A stretch of DNA of 12,422 nucleotides, from the NCBI GenBank assembly GCA_964353455.1, contig CAYGWP010000117.1:1-12422 (forward strand). The letters run 5' to 3'. The translations under genes were made by a program, and so were the position numbers. Of the stretch, positions 1 to 7,639 are shown piece after piece (position 1 is the stretch's first letter; each line of letters starts with the position of its first letter). Source of the stretch: CAYGWP01 sp964353455 (lineage in GTDB: Bacteria > Planctomycetota > Phycisphaerae > FEN-1346). The notes beneath the pieces were generated by a model. It saw nothing but the letters and a program-made list of their open reading frames with translations, did no database searches and had not been told where the DNA came from.

Positions 1-1228
1 CCTCGACGATGACCGAGCCGTCGGCCAGGTATGTCGAGATGTTGACCCGGCCGCCCTCCGGCGTGTACTTGACGGCGTGGGAGACGACGGTGAGCACCGC
101 CTGGTACAGCATGTCGCGGTCGCCGTGGACGCGGAAGAAGACGGGCGCCAGGTCGGCCTCGAGGCGGATGGATTTTTTGGCGGCCTGCGGCGTCATGACC
201 TCGCACACGTCGCGCAGGATTGCGGTCACCGCCAGGTCGGTCTTGTTGATGGGCACGAGGCCCGACTCCAGGCGGCTGAGGTTCAGGATGTTGTCGATCA
301 GCCGGTTCAGCCTGTCGGTCTCTGACGCGATTGTCTGGAAGAACTCGCGCGACTGGGCTTCGCCGGCGGCCTCGCCGTCGATGAGCATCTCGACGTACGC
401 CCTGATGCTCGCCAGGGGCGCCTTGAGTTCGTGCGAGACGTTGGAGACGAAATCGCTTTTCATCTTGGCGATCTCCTTCTCCTTCGTCACGTCGTGGAGG
501 ATGGCGACCACGCCGCTCAAGCGGTCGTGCTTCTTGCCTTCCACGACCGTGTTGAGGGCGACGCACCACGTGCGGGCCGACTCGCCCGTGCCCTGGACCC
601 ACTCGACCGTCTTGTGCGGGACGAAGAGGCCCGTCTCGCGCATCTCGCTTACGAGGGCCAGGAACGACTTGTCGGTAATGGCCTCATCGATGGGCTTGCG
701 GGCTGCGCCGCTGAACTGGAAAGAGAATATGCTCTCGGCGGCGGCGTTCGCCAGCAGGAGATCGCCGAACGCGCCCGTCACGATCACGCCGTCGCCGATA
801 GCGTGGATCACGGCCTCCAGGTGCCGCTTCTCGGCCTCCAGCACCTTGATCTGGATCTGCCGTTCCTTGGCCTCGATGTGCGACTGCTCGACCTCGTCCT
901 TGACGAGCGCCAGGTACCGGTTGACGGCCTGGCCGAGTCGGCCCAGGGAATCGGCCTGGCCGTCGGTGATCACGAGGCCCACAACTCCCCGCCGGACCAT
1001 ACCCTCCATGTACTGTGCGACGGTGTTGATCCGTTCCTTCGGCAGCCGCGCCACCAGGTACCCGCCGATGATGCCGAGGATCGCCAGCGACAGGCCGCAG
1101 GCCAGGATCGCGGCCTTCGCCTCGGGGGTTTGCCCCGTGTCGCGCAGGGGATTCACCAGCACGTGCAGGCCCGCTCCGACCCCCAAAAACAACAGGATGA
1201 CTGCCGCAGCGCGGCGCAACTCAATCAC
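1..1228 (-). CDS. Membrane-bound PAS-domain sensor histidine kinase (partial, C-terminus cut by window edge)
   Basis: The visible part is 409 residues. It would sense a signal, autophosphorylate a histidine and pass the phosphate to a response regulator not seen here. Two hydrophobic segments lie at about residues 7-25 and 39-61, with an extracytoplasmic loop of only about 13 residues, so there is no large periplasmic sensor. A HAMP-like linker and a charged helix follow (about 62-137), then a PAS domain (about 138-245). The dimerisation helix carries the H-box SNVSHELKAP with phospho-acceptor His266, and LIDNILNLSRLESG follows. The ATPase domain is only beginning when the window ends. Its N-box reads LTVVSHAVKYTPEG, with Thr380 and His384 where Asn is normally found. 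I chose the GTG start because GGGAGG lies 9 nt upstream and the frame is in-phase with all domains. It sits 76 nt after the TPR lipoprotein gene and may be co-transcribed with the pilus operon. Kinase identity is secure; full activity is uncertain. Confidence 0.92.
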   Translation of the reverse strand, partial: MIELRRAAAVILLFLGVGAGLHVLVNPLRDTGQTPEAKAAILACGLSLAILGIIGGYLVARLPKERINTVAQYMEGMVRRGVVGLVITDGQADSLGRLGQAVNRYLALVKDEVEQSHIEAKERQIQIKVLEAEKRHLEAVIHAIGDGVIVTGAFGDLLLANAAAESIFSFQFSGAARKPIDEAITDKSFLALVSEMRETGLFVPHKTVEWVQGTGESARTWCVALNTVVEGKKHDRLSGVVAILHDVTKEKEIAKMKSDFVSNVSHELKAPLASIRAYVEMLIDGEAAGEAQSREFFQTIASETDRLNRLIDNILNLSRLESGLVPINKTDLAVTAILRDVCEVMTPQAAKKSIRLEADLAPVFFRVHGDRDMLYQAVLTVVSHAVKYTPEGGRVNISTYLADGSVIVE

Positions 1229-1256
1229 AACTGCCGACCTCCCACACTGGCCTTCG

Positions 1257-1286
1257 CCCGCCATAGGGCTACGGCCCGCAGGCGGG
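1257..1286 (-). other. Two-tier hairpin between TPR lipoprotein and kinase genes
   Basis: In the 76-nt gap, outer arms CCCGCC (1257-1262) and GGCGGG (1281-1286) enclose GGGC/GCCC (1266-1269, 1274-1277) around a 4-nt loop. A 3x3 internal loop lies between the tiers. No T-run follows on the minus strand, so this is not a standard intrinsic terminator. It could stabilise the upstream mRNA or reduce expression of the kinase. Formation of the hairpin is inferred from sequence only. Confidence 0.4.
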
Positions 1287-1304
1287 TCCTCCGTTAGTGC
1301 CGAC

Positions 1305-2579
1305 CTACGACGCCTTCACCGGCCTGGCGATGGGCCCCATCGGATGGTTCCCCTGCCCGACCGGCTTGGTCCTGACTGGCGGCAGGTCCAGGCCGCCCTC
1401 TTCCTCGACAGCCGGGCCGGCCCGCCAAGCAGGAGGGCGGGGCGCCCCGGGCGACGGCGCGACCGACGGCGACGGCGCCGTCAGCGGCTTGCCCCTCGCG
1501 ACCGCGAGGAGTCGCTCGACCGTCGGGCGGCCCGAGCACCGCGGGTCCTTCAGCGCCAGCGACAGGTACGGCACGGCCTCGTCGCAGCGGCCGGTGGCCA
1601 CGAGGACGTAGCCCATCAGGGCGTTGGCATCCACGTGCTGCGGGTCGCGCGACAAGGCCCGCTCGAGGTTCGTCCGGGCCGACGGCAGGCGGTTCTCCAT
1701 GATGTCGCACTGCGCAAGGCCGACGAGCGGAAGAACCGGGTCGCGTCGGCCCTGCGATTCGCCCTGATAGACGCCGCGCGCCTCGGCGGTGCGGCCCAGG
1801 GCCAGCAGGCAGTCGGCCCTCATGCGGATGGCCCAGCCCGCCGCAAATTCAGGCTCCGACTCGGCCAGTTCTGCAAGGAGCGGCGCGGCCTCGGCGTACG
1901 CGCCGCAGTGGTAGAGCGCTGTGGCAAGCCGGCCCTTCAGGTCGCTGCGCTGCGGCTCGATCCGCAGGGCGATCCGGTAACTGCCGACCGCCTGGCCGTA
2001 GCGGCCCATGACGCAGAGGACGTCGGCGAGTGCGGCGTGGATTTCTGCGCGGCCTGGCATCCGGCCGGCCGCATCGCCGAGCGACTTCGCCGCATCTTCG
2101 GCCCTGTCATGCGCCACCAGCAGTTCAGCCTCCGCCAGGACATAGCGCGACTGCTCCGGGTCGAGGCGTGCGGCCGCGCTGTAGTCGTCCAGTGCTTCGT
2201 CGTGCTGTCCGAGTGTCTGGCGGACTGTGCCGAGGACGTAGCGGGCCTCGGCGGACTTCGGGTCGATGGCCTTGGCGCTTTCGGCGTAGGAGCGTGCGTT
2301 GTCGAGTTCGCCGCGTTCGGCCGCAAGGCGCGCCGCAAGGGTGTACAGGGGCGCATAAGGGACGCCGGTGCGGACGAGTTCGTCGATGTTCTGCTGAGCG
2401 CGGCCGAACTCGCCGCGGGCGAAGCAGCCCTCGGCCAGGCGTACGGTCATTTCGGCCCTGGCGGCGGCCCAGCGTTTGGTGGATTCCTCGCGTTGCTGGT
2501 TCCAGGTCTTTGGTCCGCATCCGGCGGCGAGCGCCGCGAGGAACGCCACCGCACCTATCAAGATACGTTTAGTTAACAT
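1305..2579 (-). CDS. TPR-repeat lipoprotein, candidate secretin pilotin (PilF/PilW-like)
   Basis: A 424-residue protein with a lipoprotein signal peptide: basic start MLTKR, hydrophobic stretch, and lipobox LAAGC with Cys21 as the acylation site. Residues about 40-345 are a run of TPR-type helical pairs, recognised by repeated A..L...G....A...Y..A....P spacing (for example YVLGTVRQTLGQHDEALDDY). The last 60 residues are Pro-rich and low in structure. PilF/PilW TPR lipoproteins help the PilQ secretin assemble in the outer membrane. They are usually about 250 residues, so this one is longer, with extra repeats and a tail. The start ATG lies inside the end of the secretin gene (11-nt overlap), with GGAGGAGG 6 nt upstream, indicating translational coupling. 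The pilotin role is inferred from position and architecture. TPR lipoproteins have many other roles. Confidence 0.85.
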   Translation of the reverse strand: MLTKRILIGAVAFLAALAAGCGPKTWNQQREESTKRWAAARAEMTVRLAEGCFARGEFGRAQQNIDELVRTGVPYAPLYTLAARLAAERGELDNARSYAESAKAIDPKSAEARYVLGTVRQTLGQHDEALDDYSAAARLDPEQSRYVLAEAELLVAHDRAEDAAKSLGDAAGRMPGRAEIHAALADVLCVMGRYGQAVGSYRIALRIEPQRSDLKGRLATALYHCGAYAEAAPLLAELAESEPEFAAGWAIRMRADCLLALGRTAEARGVYQGESQGRRDPVLPLVGLAQCDIMENRLPSARTNLERALSRDPQHVDANALMGYVLVATGRCDEAVPYLSLALKDPRCSGRPTVERLLAVARGKPLTAPSPSVAPSPGAPRPPAWRAGPAVEEEGGLDLPPVRTKPVGQGNHPMGPIARPVKAS

Positions 2580-4608
2580 GTTTCGCCTCCTCCGCCTTCG
2601 GGGCAGGCGCCGAAGACGTCTGGGAGGGCGGCGGGGGCTCGTCCTTCGCAGGCGAGGCGGGGGATGACTGCTTCACCTCCTCCATCTCCTGGAGGCGTTC
2701 CTGGACGCTGTCCCAGATGGTCCAGTTCGGCGGGCTGAACGGCTCTCCCTTTTTCTCCGAGAGGATCTCATCCCTCAGGCGCATGGCCTTGAGGTTGTTG
2801 GGCGATGCGTACAGGACGCACTGGACGTGCCACAGGGCCCGCTTCAGTCGCTCGCGGGAACCGGTCTTGCCGTACTCCTGCCAGGCGCGGTCGGCGTCCT
2901 GCATGTGGCAGGCAGTGATCCGCTCGCGGGTGTAGAAGGCGAAGTTCTCGCGCATGCCCAGGCAGCGGCGCTTGGTATCGTCCCTTAACGCAACGCCGAT
3001 TTCGTTGGCCGCCTCATCGTTGTCAATGATGTGCGGCGTGAGAAGGATGATGACTTCGGTGCGCAGGGAGGAGTCATTGTTGCTCCGGAACAGCCACCCC
3101 AGGCCGGGGATATTGCCCAACCCGGGGACCTGGTCCCGCTTGGTCGATGTATTCTCCTCGAACAGGCCGCCGATGACGATCGTGTGCCCGTCGCGGACCA
3201 TGACGTTGCACGTGACCTCGGAGGTGGTTTCCCCCCAGAGGGCCCCGTAAGCGACCGGCGTCGATACCTTAGGATGGATCTCCATGCGTATGTAACCATC
3301 GTCGCTGATGAACGGACGGAAGGTCAACTGGCGGCCGGTTTCCAGGAAGGCGGTGCTGGTGACATTCGTAGTCTCCGTCGCGCTGGTCAGGATGTACGGG
3401 ATGCGGTCACCGACGATGACCTCGGCCCGCTGCTTGTTGAGGGCCAGGACCTTCGGGTTCGAGACGATTGTCGTGTCGGATATGCTCTCGAGGGCGCTGA
3501 TAAAGACGGCCACGCTGTTCGAGATGATGCCGATGTTCAGGCCCTTGCTTGAGTCGTGGGTGTTAAAGCCGATGGTGCGGGCCTGGCCCCAGTCATCGAG
3601 GGCCTTCGGCACCGTCGTGGTCGCCGCGTTCGGCACGGTGGTCGGGTTGGCCACCGAGTAGGCGGCGGCCGAGAGGTCGCGGAAGTCGATGCCGGCGAGG
3701 GCGTTGAAGTTCACACCCAGGCTGGTCTTGTCGTCAAGCACGACCTTAAGGATGGTGGCCTCGACGAGGACCTGGCGCGGGCGGCGGTCCATCTTCTTGA
3801 GGATGCCGCGCACCACTTCCAGGTTTTCCGGGAAGTCTCGCACGATGATGAAGTCCTGAAGTCCGAAACTGTTGCCGCCTGTGTTGCCGCCTCCGCCGCC
3901 GCTGCTGCTGCTGACGCCGCTTCCGCCGCCACCGCCGCCGATGCCCTTTTCGGAAGGCGTGTTGATGGCCGTCGTGGCCTTCGGCGACAGGGCGGGCGCG
4001 ACCATTTTCACGGCATCTTCGCCCGCCAGATAGTTAAGGGCGAACACCTCCGTCGCCAGTCGCGATTCGTCCATCCGAGTGGCCTTGCCCTCCTCGGGGG
4101 TGAACACGTAGATGGAGTTGCCTTCGCGCGTCCACAGCAGGCTGTTGGAGCGGCAGATCGCATCGAGGATCTGGTCGAGCGAAACGCCGTACAGGTCGGC
4201 CGTTACCTTGCCCTTGGCGCTCTTGCTGGCGACGATGTTGACCTGGAACGTGCGCGACAGGAGTTCCAGGATGTTGGCCAGGTCCTCGTTCTTGGCATGG
4301 AGGTCGATCCTGCCGTCGGCGGCCACGGTGGCCTGGACGGCGGCGCCAGGGACAGGCGGGGCCAGGCCGCCCTCCTCGGCGGCCGGTGCGGCCGGCGGCG
4401 CAGGTTCGGCCGGCACTTTCACCTCGACCGGCGGCGCCGGCGAGGCCGGCGCAGGCTTCGGTGTTGCCGTCTTAGCCGTGTTCGGCGAGGTCGCCTTCGC
4501 GGCGCCCAGCGCGACACCCGCGCCGATCACCAGATACCCCAGTGCCAGCGCTGCGGCCACGAGCCGTCGGCGCCAACGCATTCGCGTCTCCATGCTCTCC
4601 CTCCTCAT
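2569..4608 (-). CDS. pilQ: PilQ/GspD-type outer-membrane secretin
   Basis: A 679-residue protein forming the gated outer-membrane ring through which the pilus fibre or secreted protein passes. In order: a signal peptide (about 11-36), a Pro/Ala-rich linker (40-90), an N0/STN domain (about 98-170), one N1-type secretin_N domain (about 183-275) interrupted by a Gly/Ser-rich stretch (222-248), and the secretin core (about 278-530). The core has the hallmark VPGLGNIPGLGWLFR at 494-508 and ends in EVIILLTPHII. A further 150 residues follow: a helical region (about 550-645) and a Pro/Ser/Ala tail. AMIN domains found in many proteobacterial PilQ proteins are absent. Two starts are plausible: the ATG used here (AGGAG 7 nt upstream) and Met6 at 4593 (AGGAGG 6 nt upstream). 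The gene begins 11 nt after the PilP-like gene. Secretin assignment is certain. Pilus rather than type II secretion use rests on the PilMNO neighbours. Confidence 0.95.
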   Translation of the reverse strand: MRRESMETRMRWRRRLVAAALALGYLVIGAGVALGAAKATSPNTAKTATPKPAPASPAPPVEVKVPAEPAPPAAPAAEEGGLAPPVPGAAVQATVAADGRIDLHAKNEDLANILELLSRTFQVNIVASKSAKGKVTADLYGVSLDQILDAICRSNSLLWTREGNSIYVFTPEEGKATRMDESRLATEVFALNYLAGEDAVKMVAPALSPKATTAINTPSEKGIGGGGGGSGVSSSSGGGGGNTGGNSFGLQDFIIVRDFPENLEVVRGILKKMDRRPRQVLVEATILKVVLDDKTSLGVNFNALAGIDFRDLSAAAYSVANPTTVPNAATTTVPKALDDWGQARTIGFNTHDSSKGLNIGIISNSVAVFISALESISDTTIVSNPKVLALNKQRAEVIVGDRIPYILTSATETTNVTSTAFLETGRQLTFRPFISDDGYIRMEIHPKVSTPVAYGALWGETTSEVTCNVMVRDGHTIVIGGLFEENTSTKRDQVPGLGNIPGLGWLFRSNNDSSLRTEVIILLTPHIIDNDEAANEIGVALRDDTKRRCLGMRENFAFYTRERITACHMQDADRAWQEYGKTGSRERLKRALWHVQCVLYASPNNLKAMRLRDEILSEKKGEPFSPPNWTIWDSVQERLQEMEEVKQSSPASPAKDEPPPPSQTSSAPAPKAEEAKHVN

Positions 4609-4619
4609 AACACGTCTCC

Positions 4620-5291
4620 TTAGTCCATCCGCAGCAGACAGGTCATGCCTGCCTGCCGCAGTTTGACTCTGCCGTCCTGGATTTCGACGATCTCCATTCC
4701 GGCAACCGTGTCCCCCTCGCGATAATTCACGCCATTGATCACGGCCCAGCGCTCGCTCGCCGGGGTGATCAGGGTTACTTCCAGTCTCAGAGACCTAACG
4801 GTCTCAAGCATCGCCTGGGCCGTGACGGGCGCCGATGCCTCCGGCGTCTTGGGCGACGTTTCGGCCGTTTTCGCGTCGATCGTGCGGAGGGCCTGGCCCG
4901 CGGCCGCCGGCCGAGGCGCCTGCTGGATGCGTTCGTTCGCGGCGCCGGGCGACGCAAACGGGTTCCGGGCGGGCGCCGGCCGAGCCGGTCCGACCCGACT
5001 TGCGCACAGCCTTTCGACATCATCGGTGACCGAGCGGATGCGGTCCGTGTCCACGCCGTCTGTCACCGCCACGATGCCGTGGTCGCCCCGGCGCGCCGTC
5101 CACGGCTGAACCAGGGCCAGTGCCCAGGCGCCGAGGCCGGCCAGCACGAGTCCGGACGTCAAGACCGTCTGGACCCAGCGGCCGCGCGCCGTCGCCCAGC
5201 GTCCTCGCGGACGCGCCGCCAGCCACGCCACGAGGCCCGCGCCCCACGCCAGGCCCCTGGCCACCCTCGATTTATCCTGATTCTCGGTCAT
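4620..5291 (-). CDS. PilP/GspB-like inner-membrane periplasmic linker protein
   Basis: A 223-residue protein placed where pilP sits between pilO and pilQ. It has a basic cytoplasmic N-terminus of about 42 residues, one membrane segment (about 43-62), a linker with the RNPF motif (109-112), a low-complexity Ala/Pro region, and a C-terminal beta-rich domain (about 165-223) with WAVINGVNYREGD and GMEIVEIQDGRVKL. That last domain resembles the C-terminal domains of PilP, GspB and GspC (NG..Y..GD.V.G..V..I..D.V.L). Proteobacterial PilP is an inner-membrane lipoprotein. No lipobox is visible here, so the anchoring looks GspC/GspB-like. It would connect the PilN-PilO complex to the secretin N0 domain. 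Start and pilO stop overlap as ATGA, so translation is coupled. Function is inferred from position and the C-terminal domain; overall similarity to named PilP is weak. Confidence 0.72.
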   Translation of the reverse strand: MTENQDKSRVARGLAWGAGLVAWLAARPRGRWATARGRWVQTVLTSGLVLAGLGAWALALVQPWTARRGDHGIVAVTDGVDTDRIRSVTDDVERLCASRVGPARPAPARNPFASPGAANERIQQAPRPAAAGQALRTIDAKTAETSPKTPEASAPVTAQAMLETVRSLRLEVTLITPASERWAVINGVNYREGDTVAGMEIVEIQDGRVKLRQAGMTCLLRMD

Positions 5292-5908
5292 CCTCGCACC
5301 GTCTGCGACGCGGTGTTGGCGGCGTCGTGCTGCTGGGATTGCAGCGCCGGTCCGGGCGGGAGGTAATAGACGAGGATTTCGGCCTCCGCCACGACGCGCC
5401 CGTCATCGCCCTCCCGCCGGATGCAGACGCGGCGGAAGCGGTTCAGCCGCTCCAGGTCCTCGATAGCCGCAAGGCACCGATGCACCCCCTCGTACGGGCC
5501 GGCCAGCCTCAGCCTCATGGGGACGGCGGGCACCGCTGCGTCTGCCTGTGCCTCGGTCCGCTGGATTTCGTGTGAAACGCCCGGCTCGGCCTGCACTTGC
5601 TGGGCGACCGCCTGGAGGAACTCGGCCAGGCGCGGTTCGTCCGGCAAGCGGTTCTCAAGTTGCTGCTGGCACTTGCGGAGGGCCGAGATTCGTGCCGATA
5701 CGTAGATGCCTTCATTGCTCAGGAGCACCTTCTGGCTGACTTCGTCGCGCTCGCGGACCACGGCCGTCCCGAGGTTCGAGAGTTCCTGCTGCTTCGGCCA
5801 GAGCACGAGCAGGAAGAAACTGCCCACCATGACGGCGGCAACAAGCAGGATAAGTAACTGCTGCTTATCGACGGCCAGGCGTTTTCGAATGTGGCTGCGA
5901 GTCGGCAC
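5288..5908 (-). CDS. pilO: Type IV pilus inner-membrane alignment protein PilO
   Basis: A 206-residue bitopic protein. It has a short basic cytoplasmic start, a membrane segment (about 18-37, QLLILLVAAVMVGSFFLLVL), a charged coiled-coil helix (about 40-95), and an alpha/beta domain (about 96-183) containing LRLAGPYEGVHRCLAAIEDLERL. That motif is typical of PilO ferredoxin-like folds. A polar tail closes the protein. PilO pairs with PilN to form the periplasmic scaffold that links the cytoplasmic PilM ring to PilP and the secretin. The start is GTG, chosen because AAGGAG lies 7 nt upstream, overlapping the pilN stop region. The gap to pilN is 4 nt and the end overlaps the next gene by 4 nt. 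Size, topology and gene order all fit PilO. Confidence 0.88.
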   Translation of the reverse strand: MPTRSHIRKRLAVDKQQLLILLVAAVMVGSFFLLVLWPKQQELSNLGTAVVRERDEVSQKVLLSNEGIYVSARISALRKCQQQLENRLPDEPRLAEFLQAVAQQVQAEPGVSHEIQRTEAQADAAVPAVPMRLRLAGPYEGVHRCLAAIEDLERLNRFRRVCIRREGDDGRVVAEAEILVYYLPPGPALQSQQHDAANTASQTVRG

Positions 5909-5912
5909 GCCG

Positions 5913-6488
5913 TCACTCCTTGGCCGCGTGTGCGGCCACGACTTCCACCTCGATCACGAACGCCCGCCGGGCTGCGCCGTCGCGGGCCAGCGGCTTGGAT
6001 TCCACGAGGACGGCCCGGACGAAGGACTCGGCCGCCTCGAGGGCCCCCAGCATCTGCGTAACGGCGTCCTCGCTCGGCGCTGCGCCGCACATGCGGATCG
6101 TCGCGTGGTCGCGGCCGGCCCGCTCGGGGTGGTCCAGGTCCACTTCGTCAAGGGTGGTGCCTTGTGGCAGCAGCGCCGCCAGCGTTGCCATCACGTCTGC
6201 GACGGCGATCCGGGGCCTGAGGGTCTCGAGGAGTTCCAGGCGGCGGTTGTACGACTCGGCCTCGGCCTTCAGGTTCCGGACCTTGGTAACGTCGCCCTCG
6301 ACCGCGCTGCCTGTGCCTTCGAGCGCCTCCAGTTCGGCCCGCGCATCGCGTACCCAGACGCCCACCTGGAGGCTCCAGAGGACCATCGCCAGCCCCAGCG
6401 CCAGGAGCAGCCAGGAGCGGATGAACCCGACCCGGCGCTGAAGGCGCGCCCGGATGTAGTCCTCCGGCAGAAACTCCAGTTCTCTCAC
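5913..6488 (-). CDS. pilN: Type IV pilus inner-membrane alignment protein PilN
   Basis: A 191-residue protein when started at the GTG reading MRELEFLPEDYIRARLQRR. The reading frame is open 31 codons further upstream into pilM. This GTG is preferred because GGAGGG lies 6 nt upstream, it follows the pilM stop by 17 nt, and LLP.xY-like sequence close to the N-terminus is the PilN hallmark that binds the groove of PilM. A membrane segment (about 24-46) is followed by a coiled coil (about 47-95) and a ferredoxin-like domain (about 96-187). PilN resembles the type II secretion protein GspL C-terminal half. It heterodimerises with PilO and carries the cytoplasmic PilM on its N-terminal tail. Neighbours and topology make the assignment strong even though PilN sequences diverge quickly. 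Confidence 0.88.
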   Translation of the reverse strand: MRELEFLPEDYIRARLQRRVGFIRSWLLLALGLAMVLWSLQVGVWVRDARAELEALEGTGSAVEGDVTKVRNLKAEAESYNRRLELLETLRPRIAVADVMATLAALLPQGTTLDEVDLDHPERAGRDHATIRMCGAAPSEDAVTQMLGALEAAESFVRAVLVESKPLARDGAARRAFVIEVEVVAAHAAKE

Positions 6489-6505
6489 AACCAGCCCTCC
6501 AACCG

Positions 6506-7612
6506 TCAGGCCGCGTACCCCGCCGGCAACTCCTCGGTGAGGTAGAATCCCTTCATGCTCAGGCCGAACGCCGTCGTCCACTCCGAAAGCGGGCTGCGGC
6601 GGTCGAGCACCGGCCCCAAGTGGTCGGTCTTGACGCCCCGCAGCGGGTCGCCGGATGCCGCCTCAACGCCCAGCCGCTCGCCGAGCGCGGCGGGGATGTC
6701 TGCGTTGTGCGACTCGCCACCCGTGAACGTGATCCTCTCCGGCCGCACGCCACGGAACGTAACGGCGTAGTACCGCAGGCACAGGGCGATCTCGTTGGCC
6801 AGGTCTTCCAGGTGCGGTCGCATGGCGTCGGCGACGGCCCGCGAGACGCGCTGGCCGTCTTCGCCTGGGGCTTGTTCCTTGCGGCCGCGCCGGTCCAGGC
6901 GCCGCCTGAGGGCCTCGGCCTCGGTGGGCGAGAGTTCCAGGCACTCGGCCACGCCGCGGTTGAAGACCGCCCCGCCGATCGGGATCGTCTTGACGAAGAC
7001 GACATCGCGGCCGCGCGAGATCACCACTATCGTCTCCGCGCCGATGTCCACGAAAACGCTGACGGCCGTCTCGTCCTCGCGCCGCCGCAGGAACCGCTCA
7101 AACCCGCGGAACACCGCGCACGGCTCCGCGTCCAGGCTGACCAGGTCGAGCCCCGACTCGCAGGCCAGTTGAATCTGAGCATCGACCTCGGCCCTCGGCG
7201 CGGCAAACAGGATGACCTCGTCGAGCACCTGGTCGCCCTGGCGGACCTCGCCTGCGCGCAGGTACTGGACCACGGCGGTGGCCGTATCGAACGGGAACTT
7301 GTTCTGCGCCTCCCAGTTGACGGCGGTGGCGAGTTCCTCCGCCGGCATCTTCGGCAGGCGGACGTTCCGGACCGCCATTTCGCCGGCCGAGAGGGCCATG
7401 ATGACCTCGCGGCTGCGGAACCGGTGCTCACGCAGCATCCGCCGGATGTTCTCCACCAACGCTTCCCGGCGCCGCTTCGGGTCTCCCTTGACCTCCTGCG
7501 GAATGGCGAACTTGGCGGCATCGACCACGCGCAGGTCGCGCTGGCTGCCCCCCAACTGGAGCAGCCGCACCGTCGTCGTTCCGATGTCCAGCCCGATCGC
7601 CAGCGGCTTCAC
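6506..7612 (-). CDS. pilM: Type IV pilus actin-like ATPase PilM
   Basis: A 368-residue cytoplasmic protein of the actin/FtsA/HSP70 fold that forms a ring under the pilus and binds the N-terminal tail of PilN. Visible motifs are phosphate-1 IGLDIGTTTVRLLQL (6-20), the PilM-typical LPKMP..EL..AVNWEAQ.KFPF segment (86-108), phosphate-2 VFVDIGAETIVVISRG (187-201), and the adenosine motif ITFTGGES (294-301). Length matches the family (about 350 residues). The start is GTG with GAGG about 6 nt upstream. It begins 27 nt after the pseudopilin gene ends and leads the pilMNO run. The ending FYLTEELPAGYAA lies beyond the usual core. Nothing looks broken. Confidence 0.95.
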   Translation of the reverse strand: MKPLAIGLDIGTTTVRLLQLGGSQRDLRVVDAAKFAIPQEVKGDPKRRREALVENIRRMLREHRFRSREVIMALSAGEMAVRNVRLPKMPAEELATAVNWEAQNKFPFDTATAVVQYLRAGEVRQGDQVLDEVILFAAPRAEVDAQIQLACESGLDLVSLDAEPCAVFRGFERFLRRREDETAVSVFVDIGAETIVVISRGRDVVFVKTIPIGGAVFNRGVAECLELSPTEAEALRRRLDRRGRKEQAPGEDGQRVSRAVADAMRPHLEDLANEIALCLRYYAVTFRGVRPERITFTGGESHNADIPAALGERLGVEAASGDPLRGVKTDHLGPVLDRRSPLSEWTTAFGLSMKGFYLTEELPAGYAA

Positions 7613-7639
7613 GTATCACCTCGTCGGCGCCCGAACGCG

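Noticed and set aside
9..2576. 855-codon plus-strand open frame
   Set aside because: It is antisense to the histidine kinase and TPR lipoprotein; the product is Arg/Ser-rich with no family signature. Long antisense frames are usual in high-GC DNA.
3556..4623. 355-codon plus-strand open frame opposite pilQ
   Set aside because: Low-complexity His/Arg/Gly product, antisense to a certain secretin gene.
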